From UBA6164 sp963979005 (GTDB lineage Bacteria > Patescibacteriota > Gracilibacteria > BD1-5 > UBA6164): a stretch of 8,666 nucleotides of DNA. The DNA lies in NCBI GenBank assembly GCA_963979005.1, contig CAXBVF010000048.1:1-8666 (forward strand). The letters are read 5' to 3'. Positions 1-5,510 of the stretch are shown in pieces. Below the pieces are notes generated by a model. It searched no databases. It was not told where the DNA came from and saw only the letters and a program-made list of their open reading frames with translations. Position 1 is the first letter of the stretch; each line of letters begins with the position of its first letter. The translations under genes and the position numbers were made by a program.

Positions 1-298
1 TTTTCATTACAGCTTCGTAGAATATATATATTCAAGATAATGTAATAATTACTCATTCAATAAGTGATGCTAATGCTTCTATTTTTCCTCTACCATAATT
101 GAATTTACTATCAGCTTTTTTTTCTGAATTATGGATAGCAAAGTAATTAAAAAGAGACACAAATAAATCTAATAGTGAATCTATAGCACTTGATAGTACT
201 GCAATAGAACCACTTACGATTCAAACAAAAAATTTAATAACAAGTAGTAAAAAAGCTGTTATAGATGATACAATTGTGGCGGTTCTTTGTAATGACAT
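1..298 (-). CDS. Cation diffusion facilitator (CDF) metal transporter, N-terminal part
   Basis: Partial gene: the first 99 codons are visible and the rest runs off the left edge. CDF proteins are inner-membrane antiporters that export divalent metal ions (Zn, Cd, Fe, Mn) in exchange for protons. The visible part holds a first hydrophobic segment (about residues 8-27), a second one carrying AIDSLLDL with D40 and D44, a polar loop with FNYGRGKIEALASL (67-80), and a third membrane segment. The DxxxD pair matches the metal site of FieF/YiiP, which has D45 and D49, rather than the HxxxD of Zn-only members. The loop matches the FGHGK-E-LA signature of the family. Three UGA codons (G26, G82, G89) read as Gly. 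The start is the first ATG of the open frame; no Shine-Dalgarno sequence precedes it, only ATTATT. The family call is firm, the metal is not known. Confidence 0.9.
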
Positions 299-327
299 AA
301 TAATTATTCTAAAACAATAATAAATCT

Positions 328-333
328 ATTATA
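328..333 (-). promoter_or_regulatory. Possible -10 element of the CDF gene
   Basis: A perfect TATAAT on the minus strand lies 29 nt upstream of the CDF start and just after the terminator of the preceding gene. No convincing -35 hexamer is seen at 16-18 nt spacing, so in such AT-rich DNA the match could be chance. Confidence 0.3.
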
Positions 334-362
334 ATAGTTTTTACTCCAAAATAAAGATAAAT

Positions 363-394
363 AAAAAAACAGAGAATTAGCTCTCTGTTTTTTT
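363..394 (-). terminator. Intrinsic terminator after the DUF2202 gene
   Basis: A perfect 13-bp inverted repeat (arms 363-375 and 382-394, 6-nt loop) with an ACAGAGA core and A/T runs at both ends. It begins 7 bp past the stop codon of the DUF2202 gene and ends transcription before the CDF gene. The symmetry would let it act in both directions. Confidence 0.9.
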
Positions 395-401
395 ATTTAG
401 A

Positions 402-1667
402 TTAATCAAATAATCCTTCAAGTATATCTCATTCATCTATATTATCTACTGCAATTTCTCTTAATGCAAGTAACATAGCATTATATTTTTCTTTTGTAGC
501 ATCTGAATAATCGCCAGTTGCAACTTTTTCTAATATATCATCAACTTTTCCGATAAAATTTTCTAGAGCTGAATCATCCATTTTTGAAATAACTGATCAA
601 TATTTAACTTCGTAAGTACTTTTATATTTTGCTTTTAGTACTGAGTTATTTGCATATTTATTATAGTTTGCACTATTATTATTTCTCATAGAATCTCCAT
701 CTCTTCACTTTCAATCTCTCATTCAAGCTTTTCTTTCATCACTATCTCTCATATTTCCATCTCTAGAACCATGAGAGCCTCCATCTTTAGGTCATTTTTC
801 TTTTAAAGTTTCACTAGATACTTGTTCAGGTAATTCTACTCATGCCACCTCTAGTCTTTCAGCTAATTTATATTTTAATGGTCATCTAGACTCTAAATCA
901 TCAGCTGATAAAAATTCTCATGTTTCTATATCAGTAGTTAAATTATTGTCATTTAAGGCATTTACAAATGCTTTCATATGATTAAATGACGCGCCACCAA
1001 TATTAGTAAATACTATTTTAAAATCATCATTATCTGTTTCCTTAATAGCTTCCTCTATATCCTCTATATCAAGAATTTCTATTTGTAAACCAACTTCCAA
1101 AGCTTCTTTTAATCCTTTTTCTCATTCAGCGATTAATGCTTCGTAAGTAGATTGTAAATCACCATATCCGCTTGGTATATCAAGTTCATATCTATCAAGT
1201 AATACTTCAACAGCTTCCATATGTTTTTGTTCTGAATCAGCTATTCTAGAAAATATTTCTTCACCATATAACTCGTATAAATAATTATATACATCACGAG
1301 CTAATAATTCTTCACTATATCCATATGATAATATTTCTTTTTCTTTATCAGATAAATCTGAAGCTGGAATATCAGCTATCATATCCCCTGGATTATGATC
1401 TTCTCAATGTCCTCATTTTCCTTGAGTTGTAAGTCCATTTTCTTCTCTTATTTTTTGTATGTATTCCCTTCTTTCATCCATTGACATACTTTCTAATTCT
1501 TCTCTTTGTTCATCTGTAATATATTGTGATATATTTTGTCATCCTCATCTTTGACCTTGACCACCTTGTCACCCTCATTCACCATACATTGCAGAAGTAG
1601 AACCAACACTTAACATAATTATTGCACTTGCAGCTAATCAACTAGCTATCATTTTATTTGTTTTCAT
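402..1667 (-). CDS. Secreted DUF2202 ferritin-like protein with a paralogous C-terminal helical domain
   Basis: 421 residues read with UGA as Gly. A signal peptide covers residues 1-26, with positive start MKTNK, a hydrophobic core and cleavage likely after STSA. A Gly/Gln-rich stretch (28-43) and a TDEQREELESMSMDERREY segment (51-69) follow. Residues about 101-235 match DUF2202, a ferritin-like four-helix fold, with the characteristic SEELLARDVY (118-127), ExxH at E146/H149, an acidic helix around E197 and SFNHMKAF around H230. E119/E120, E146, H149, E197 and H230 are the likely metal ligands. A Gly/Asp/Arg/His low-complexity linker (293-330) leads to a helical domain (341-421) closely similar to that of the next upstream gene. 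DUF2202 proteins are mostly uncharacterised; metal binding is inferred from the fold. The protein is probably extracytoplasmic. Two tandem box-type promoters precede it (1715-1748 and 1814-1847). One Arg is CGT (R124, in LARD); all others are AGA/AGG. Confidence 0.9.
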
Positions 1668-1692
1668 GACATGTTATATTAGATTTTAAATT

Positions 1693-1708
1693 ATCTTCTT
1701 TTGAAGAT
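1693..1708 (-). promoter_or_regulatory. 5'-end hairpin, copy A
   Basis: A perfect 6-bp inverted repeat, ATCTTC-AAAA-GAAGAT on the minus strand. It begins 6 nt after the -10 hexamer of promoter A, so the predicted transcript would start at or next to the stem. It lies in the 5' leader, 25 nt before the DUF2202 start codon. It may stabilise the mRNA end or serve as an operator. Confidence 0.6.
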
Positions 1709-1714
1709 ATTAGC

Positions 1715-1748
1715 ATTATACTATTTATATTTAAGAGCTAAGTAAGAA
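1715..1748 (-). promoter_or_regulatory. Box-type promoter A, proximal promoter of the DUF2202 gene
   Basis: On the minus strand: half-site TTCTTAC (1748-1742), 4 nt, half-site CTCTTAA (1737-1731), 10 nt, then -10 TATAAT (1720-1715). There is no separate -35. The architecture is the same as in the other four promoters of this cluster and resembles sites activated by PhoB/OmpR-family regulators. The predicted leader is about 40 nt. Confidence 0.75.
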
Positions 1749-1792
1749 TTTTGTTTTATTTTTATTCTTTAGCTAAAATATTTCATAATGTT

Positions 1793-1806
1793 TCTTCTTT
1801 TGAAGA
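1793..1806 (-). promoter_or_regulatory. 5'-end hairpin, copy B
   Basis: Inverted repeat TCTTC-AAAA-GAAGA on the minus strand, beginning 7 nt after the -10 of promoter B. Position relative to the promoter matches copies A and C almost exactly. Confidence 0.6.
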
Positions 1807-1813
1807 TACTACT

Positions 1814-1847
1814 ATTATAAGTATCGCTATTAAGAAAAGAGTAAGAA
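1814..1847 (-). promoter_or_regulatory. Box-type promoter B, distal promoter of the DUF2202 gene
   Basis: Minus strand: TTCTTAC (1847-1841), 4 nt, TTCTTAA (1836-1830), 10 nt, TATAAT (1819-1814). It belongs to copy 1 of the 93-bp repeat and abuts the terminator of the preceding gene. It would give a leader of about 140 nt that runs through promoter A. Confidence 0.75.
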
Positions 1848-1879
1848 AAAGAGGTTAATTTAAAATTAGCCTCTTTTTT
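1846..1879 (-). terminator. Intrinsic terminator after the acidic secreted-protein gene
   Basis: Arms with an AAAGAGG / CCTCTTT core extend into an AT-rich stem with one G-U pair and end in a T run on the minus strand. It lies 45 bp past the stop codon at 1924. It is part of 93-bp repeat copy 1 and nearly identical to the terminator at 2746-2776. Confidence 0.85.
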
Positions 1880-1923
1880 CATTATCTCTTTCTATTTACT
1901 AACTTTAAAATGATATTAAATTA

Positions 1924-2511
1924 TTATTCAAATAATCAATCTAATAATTCATCCTCTATATCTAAATTATCTTCAGCTATTTCTCTTAATGCATCTAACA
2001 TAGCATTAAATTTTTCTTTTGTTTCATTTGAATAATCTCATGTTTCAACTGTTTCAGCAATATCGTCTATTTTATCAATAAATGTATTTAATCCCTCATC
2101 GTCCATTTTAGAAATAAGTGCTCAATATTTCTCTTCATATGTATTTTTGTATTTAGCTTTTAATGCAGAGTTTGAGTTTCATTTTTGTTCAGCCATTTCT
2201 GAGCCATTTCAAGATTTATTTCAATTTCAGGCATCTTCTGGTTTATTTTCACCATCTTCATCTCTTTCAAAATCTTCATCATCTTTATTTGGAATTCAAT
2301 CACCGTCATCATCTTGTATTTCTATTTCATTTTCTTCCATATATGCCTCTCTTTCTTCTTCTGTCATATTTTGCATTTCTTCTCTTTGTTCCTCTGTCAT
2401 AGAACTTCATTGCCCATTTCATTGACCATATGAAGCAGAGGCACTAGTTAAACCAATAGTTGAAATCATAGCAACTAATAATGCTACAGATATTATTTTA
2501 TTTGTTTTCAT
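1924..2511 (-). CDS. Secreted acidic protein with thrombospondin-3-like Ca loop; paralogue of the DUF2202 protein's flanks
   Basis: 195 residues with UGA as Gly. The signal peptide MKTNKIISVALLVAMISTIG... cleaves probably after SASA (residue 26). Then come a Gly/Gln-rich patch and TEEQREEMQNMTEEEREAY (39-57), which aligns with residues 51-69 of the DUF2202 protein. DDDGDGIPNKDDED (67-80) has the DxDGDGIPNxxDxD pattern of thrombospondin type 3 calcium repeats. A Gly/Asn-rich linker follows, then a helical C-terminal domain (115-195) with SALKAKYKNTYEEKYG, ISKMDD and ALREIAEDN, closely matching the C-terminus of the DUF2202 protein. It has no ferritin-like domain. Likely extracytoplasmic. The TxEQ segments faintly recall the LTxxQ motif of Spy/CpxP chaperones, too weak to assign. 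Upstream are two box-type promoters (2620-2653 and 2713-2746). Function unknown. Confidence 0.88.
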
Positions 2512-2585
2512 AATAATAGATATTAATATTAAAGTTTTAAATTTAATCTATATAAATAAATGTGTGCCAATTTTTTTTATTATTT

Positions 2586-2600
2586 ATAAATTGTACATTT
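2586..2600 (-). promoter_or_regulatory. Shared leader element, copy E
   Basis: The 15-nt sequence AAATGTACAATTTAT (minus strand) recurs exactly at 3023-3037. In both places it begins 19 nt after the -10 hexamer of a box-type promoter. It has a TGTACA palindromic core. It also opens a tiny reading frame, MYNL-stop, here at 2598-2584. It could be an operator or RNA element; role unknown. Confidence 0.45.
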
Positions 2601-2619
2601 GTTTTATGAGATTAAATAC

Positions 2620-2653
2620 ATTATATATATTAATATTAAGGATTAGGTAAGAA
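2620..2653 (-). promoter_or_regulatory. Box-type promoter E, proximal promoter of the acidic secreted-protein gene
   Basis: Minus strand: TTCTTAC (2653-2647), 4 nt, TCCTTAA (2642-2636), 10 nt, TATAAT (2625-2620). Same spacing as the other four. It predicts a leader of about 100 nt before the start at 2511. Confidence 0.75.
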
Positions 2654-2691
2654 AAGTTATACTTTTAATACCTAGAATATATTATAATGTT

Positions 2692-2705
2692 TCTTCTTTT
2701 GAAGA
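2692..2705 (-). promoter_or_regulatory. 5'-end hairpin, copy C
   Basis: Inverted repeat TCTTC-AAAA-GAAGA on the minus strand, 7 nt after the -10 of promoter C; same layout as copy B. Confidence 0.6.
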
Positions 2706-2712
2706 TACTACT

Positions 2713-2746
2713 ATTATATATATGAGTATTAAGAAAAGAGTAAGAA
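2713..2746 (-). promoter_or_regulatory. Box-type promoter C, distal promoter of the acidic secreted-protein gene
   Basis: Minus strand: TTCTTAC (2746-2740), 4 nt, TTCTTAA (2735-2729), 10 nt, TATAAT (2718-2713). It abuts the terminator of the 50-residue peptide gene and lies about 90 bp upstream of promoter E. Confidence 0.75.
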
Positions 2747-2776
2747 AAAGAGGTTAATTTAAAATTAACCTCTTTT
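2746..2776 (-). terminator. Intrinsic terminator after the 50-residue peptide gene
   Basis: A perfect 15-bp inverted repeat (2746-2760 and 2762-2776) with AAAAGAGG / CCTCTTTT ends. As RNA, the central AT pairs would open to form the loop. It begins 3 bp past the stop codon at 2780. Confidence 0.85.
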
Positions 2777-2779
2777 CAA

Positions 2780-2932
2780 TTAAAACACCATATCCAAATG
2801 TGGAGATGTTTCTGGAATATTTATTCATGCATCTTCATATGCAGACATATGGTGTGCAGAAGTACTAGATAATCCAATAGCACTAATAGCAGCTACTAAA
2901 AGTGCTACTGACATTATTTTTATTTTGTTCAT
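2780..2932 (-). CDS. Small secreted peptide precursor, 50 residues
   Basis: MNKIKIMSVALLVAAISAIG... is a clear signal peptide, nearly the same as that of the next gene downstream (SVALLVA-IS-IGL). Cleavage is likely after STSA at residue 26. The predicted mature peptide is only 24 residues, starting HHMSAYEDAG and ending DMVF. One UGA (G36) reads as Gly. It has its own box-type promoter (3057-3090) with a leader of about 118 nt and its own terminator directly after the stop, so it looks like a real independent unit. It could be a shortened paralogue of the two larger secreted proteins or a functional peptide. No family is recognised. The start has no Shine-Dalgarno sequence, only AATATT before ATG. 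Confidence 0.75.
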
Positions 2933-3022
2933 AATATTAATTATGTTAAGAGTTAAATTACTAATCATAATATTTATAATGAATAACAATTTTGTATTTA
3001 TATTACTCCTTTTTTATATACC

Positions 3023-3037
3023 ATAAATTGTACATTT
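3023..3037 (-). promoter_or_regulatory. Shared leader element, copy D
   Basis: Exact copy of the 15-nt element at 2586-2600, again 19 nt after a box-type -10. Here the contained ATG opens a 10-codon frame, MYNLWYIKKE (3035-3003). Role unknown. Confidence 0.45.
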
Positions 3038-3056
3038 TAATATTAGATTAATTTAT

Positions 3057-3090
3057 AATATAAACATAAAATGTAAGAAATTTGTAAGAA
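3057..3090 (-). promoter_or_regulatory. Box-type promoter D, promoter of the 50-residue peptide gene
   Basis: Minus strand: TTCTTAC (3090-3084), 4 nt, TTCTTAC (3079-3073), 10 nt, TATATT (3062-3057). The two half-sites are identical, making this the cleanest example of the 11-bp direct repeat. It lies 2 bp from the terminator of the preceding gene. Confidence 0.75.
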
Positions 3091-3092
3091 TT

Positions 3093-3123
3093 AAAAAAGA
3101 AATTGAGTATAAGTCAATTTCTT
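3093..3123 (-). terminator. Intrinsic terminator after the four-helix membrane protein gene
   Basis: A perfect 10-bp inverted repeat (3097-3106 and 3114-3123, 7-nt loop) with core GAAATTGA / TCAATTTC. A T run follows on the minus strand. It lies 24 bp past the stop codon at 3148. Confidence 0.85.
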
Positions 3124-3147
3124 CTTTAGTAAAAATAGATTTTAAAA

Positions 3148-3531
3148 TTATAATACTATAAATCAATAATACATAAGTAATATACCTACGATAGTTAATG
3201 CGTATGACATCATATTAAAGCTTTTTCATTTTAAAAATACCTTTGAAAATTTTGCGAATCATTGTGGATTCATTAATGCAAAGACTCATTTAAATAATGC
3301 TATCCATCATAGTAAGGTAATTAATCCATCTCCAGATAGAGTCCATTCTCTATAAAAGTTAACTATTATAAAACCTATAACTAATGAAGCATATCATCAA
3401 AATAAAACAGTTGTTTTTGATTTTATTGCATCTTTAACCACTCATTTATAATACTTTGCATTAAAAACAAAAGCTAAACCAAATACTAAATATACTACCC
3501 CTAATAACTGAACAATCTCACTAGTATTCAT
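3148..3531 (-). CDS. Four-helix integral membrane protein, unknown function
   Basis: 127 residues, eight of the glycines encoded by UGA. Four hydrophobic segments lie at about residues 8-24, 43-59, 68-86 and 107-125, joined by short basic loops such as NAKYYKGVVKDAIKSK and KFSKVFLKGK. The segment ITLLGWIALFKGVFALMNP resembles an uncharacterised family of small bacterial membrane proteins, but no named family or function can be given. It follows the Nudix gene after 72 nt that hold a plausible sigma-70 type promoter (3563-3590) and no terminator. It may therefore be transcribed both alone and by read-through. The start has ATTATG without a Shine-Dalgarno sequence. Confidence 0.85.
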
Positions 3532-3562
3532 AATAAAAAAATTATATAAATAAACATCTATT

Positions 3563-3590
3563 ATTGTAGCAAATTTTGAGATTAAATCAA
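3563..3590 (-). promoter_or_regulatory. Sigma-70-like promoter of the membrane protein gene
   Basis: Minus strand: -35 TTGATT (3590-3585), 16-nt spacer, -10 TACAAT (3568-3563). It sits in the 72-nt gap before the start at 3531. Unlike the five box-type promoters it has a recognisable -35 and no TTCTTAC repeats. Confidence 0.5.
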
Positions 3591-3603
3591 TATTTTTATA
3601 ATA

Positions 3604-4068
3604 CTATTTAATTAAGTCATAATTTATCATCTTTCAATTGTCTTTATCGAAGTAGAAATTATATTCTAAATCTGTTTCAGCTCTCAAAATTCTAGTCAAC
3701 CAAATGGTATCACTAGCCCACATTCTATCAAAAGGTATATTATCTAAGCTAAACCATAAAGGCTTTATTTCTTCTGTTTCAACTACTTCTCATTCATATT
3801 GAATAATATTGAATATGAATACATCCATATTCCATTCTGGTTTATTTTCAAAATAAAAATGCAATAAAGCCTTTTTTTCTAAATCTTTTTTTTCTATATC
3901 TACTCATATTTCTTCCTTTGCTTCTCTAATCATACATTCTTCTATAGTTTCATCTCATTCAGATTTTCCTCATACTCAATTTAATACTCATTTAGCAAAT
4001 CACCTTTTTTTCTCTCATAGAAATATTTTATTATCCTTTATCATTATTCAAAGTGTAGATTGTATCAT
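3604..4068 (-). CDS. Nudix hydrolase, MTH1/MutT-like (oxidised purine dNTP diphosphatase)
   Basis: 154 residues, the size of human MTH1 (156). Such enzymes hydrolyse oxidised purine nucleoside triphosphates (8-oxo-dGTP, 2-OH-dATP) to monophosphates and so clean the nucleotide pool. The Nudix box GX5EX7REUXEEXGU is complete at 34-56 (REAKEEIGV, with the metal-binding glutamates). Similarity to MTH1 extends along the chain: LGEKKRGFAKG, LNGVGGK with N30 at the place of the base-contacting Asn33, and IPFDRMWASD (111-120). In human MTH1, W117, D119 and D120 bind the base; here W117 and D120 are kept and the middle residue is Ser. Several motif glycines are UGA. The start lies 12 nt after the aldehyde dehydrogenase stop, so the two genes are probably co-transcribed. 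The exact substrate is inferred. Confidence 0.92.
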
Positions 4069-4080
4069 AATATTTTTTTA

Positions 4081-5445
4081 TTAATAAATAATTACTTTTT
4101 CGTTTACAAAATTTTTCAGTCACCTTTCTCATAACTCCTTTCAATATCAACTTTGTTTTATTCAACCATATGGCAAAAATGGATATGAAGTAACAATTTT
4201 ATTTATAAATACATTTCAGGTTTCTATTTTTTGTGAAATTACTTTTAATTCATCTATATTATCTCAATACAAACTACAACCAAGTCAAAATTTTGAGTTA
4301 TTAACTAGACTAATAGCTTCATTTAAATCTTTAGCTTTAATTATAGGAGCAACTGGTCAAAATACTTCTTCATCAAAAACTTTCATTCATGGTTTTACAT
4401 CTTTTAATACAGTTGGTGGAAACAAATTTGAATCCTCTGAAATTGCTTTTCATCAAGTTAATAATATAGCTCATAAATTTATTGAATCATTTATTTGTTT
4501 TTCTATTTCATCAATTAAGCTTCTTTTTGCCAATGGTCATAGTAAATTATTTTCATCCATAGGATCTCAAAATTTTTGTTCACTCATTTTTTTTGTAAAT
4601 TTTTCACAAAATTCTTCATAATATTCTCTAAGCACTATAAATCTTTTTGCTGAATTACATTTTTGTCAGCAATTTCAAAGTCTAGCTGAGACCGCATCAT
4701 TAACTATTCTATCTATATCATTATTTTCCAAAACTACAAAGGCATCATTTCATCATAATTCTAAAATTGAAGGAATTAAATTTTTTCAAGACAATGCTCA
4801 GATATTTCTTCAAGCAAAATCTCATCATGTAATGTTTGCTCATCTAATTAATTCATTTTCAATAATTAACTCAGAATATTTTGGAGAAATAAATAAATTT
4901 GTAAATACTCATCTATTAAAACCAGCTTCTAAAAATAAATCTTCTATTTTTTGAGCTACCATCAGAACATTGGATGCATGTTTGTTTAATACTACATTTC
5001 AAGCAATTATATTTGGGATAGCATTTCTTAATACTTGATTAAATGGAAAATTCCAAGGAGCCACACTATACAAAACTCAAAGTGGCTCATAAGCTATTTT
5101 TCAATTAATTCATCACTCACTAAATTCTTTTTCTTTCAAAATATTTTCAAAATTTTCTGCAAACCATAAGATTCAAGAAGCTGATTTACTAATATCAGCC
5201 ATTGCATTTTTATAAGTCATTCACATTTCAATAACATCTAATTTTGCAAGTTCTTCCTGTTTTTCTAATAATATTTCTGATAATCTAATAAATAATTTCT
5301 TTTTATCAGAATTAGCTACTAATTTCCATTTTTTAAAAGAGTCATTTGCTATATTTATTTTTTCTAATATTTCATTTTCTGTTAATAAATCAAACTCTGC
5401 ATTTAGCTCATTATTAAATGGGTTTATTGATTGTATTTTATTCAT
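4081..5445 (-). CDS. NAD(P)-dependent aldehyde dehydrogenase, succinate-semialdehyde dehydrogenase (YneI/Sad) type
   Basis: 454 residues, full length for this subgroup, with UGA as Gly throughout. It oxidises an aldehyde to the acid with NAD(P)+ in the cytoplasm. The Asn of the oxyanion hole is N132 in APWNFPFNQV. The general base is E229 in ILELGGND, and the catalytic nucleophile is C263 in GQKCNSAKRF. EEVFGPV (359-365), the cofactor/active-site segment, and LPYGGIKQSGYGKELG near the C-terminus are also present. ELGGxDxFVVL, the GQxCxxAKRFI context and the MGMTYKNAMADISKSA N-terminal region resemble E. coli YneI (Sad), pointing to succinate semialdehyde or a similar short aldehyde. That substrate is inferred, since the family is broad. 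TGG at 206-208 replaces the common TGS. It is first in a probable two-gene operon with the Nudix gene. The start ATG is the only one giving the family N-terminus (INPFNNE). Confidence 0.93.
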
Positions 5446-5483
5446 AAATTATTTTTATTTTATATATTGATATTAGTTTATAA

Positions 5484-5510
5484 AAAAAAGCTAGAAATAC
5501 TAGCTTTTTT
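5484..5510 (-). terminator. Intrinsic terminator after der
   Basis: An 11-bp perfect stem, AAAAAAGCTAG / CTAGCTTTTTT (5484-5494 and 5500-5510), with a 5-nt loop. The T run on the minus strand completes it. The first base pairs of the stem overlap the last two bases of the der stop codon (5511-5509). Confidence 0.9.

Larger units (their letters stand above)
1785..1877 (-). repeat. 93-bp direct repeat, copy 1
   Basis: Matches 2684-2776 in the same orientation, offset 899 bp, with 6 mismatches. Five mismatches are in the 10-nt spacer between the regulatory box and the -10 (1820-1829), and one is in the terminator stem, where it leaves a G-U pair. The unit contains a terminator, box, -10 and 5'-end hairpin. 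Together the copies flank the gene at 1924-2511. Confidence 0.95.
2684..2776 (-). repeat. 93-bp direct repeat, copy 2
   Basis: Counterpart of 1785-1877. Box half-sites, -10 and hairpin are identical between the copies; only the box-to-(-10) spacer (2719-2728) and one stem base differ. Recombination between the copies would remove exactly 899 bp, including the whole gene at 1924-2511. Confidence 0.95.

Noticed and set aside
39..69. tRNA or other structured RNA gene, or CRISPR array, anywhere in the window
   Set aside because: No cloverleaf-like segments, no regularly spaced repeats with unique spacers, and almost all sequence is accounted for by genes and short control regions.
2147..2425. 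Two overlapping plus-strand open frames (2147-2425 and 2163-2402)
   Set aside because: Both are antisense to the acidic secreted-protein gene; their Ser/His/Phe-rich composition mirrors its Asp/Glu/Lys codons.
402..2511. Assignment of the TxEQREE proteins to the Spy/CpxP (LTxxQ) chaperone family
   Set aside because: The segments match only a few residues of the motif and the rest of the proteins has other domains. It remains a loose resemblance, noted because the promoter half-site GTAAGAA also recalls CpxR boxes, whose usual 10-bp period differs from the 11 bp here.
1693..2705. The repeated TCTTC-TTTT-GAAGA palindrome and 93-bp repeats as ends of an insertion sequence
   Set aside because: The repeats are direct rather than inverted, no transposase lies between them, and their contents are explained as terminator plus promoter.
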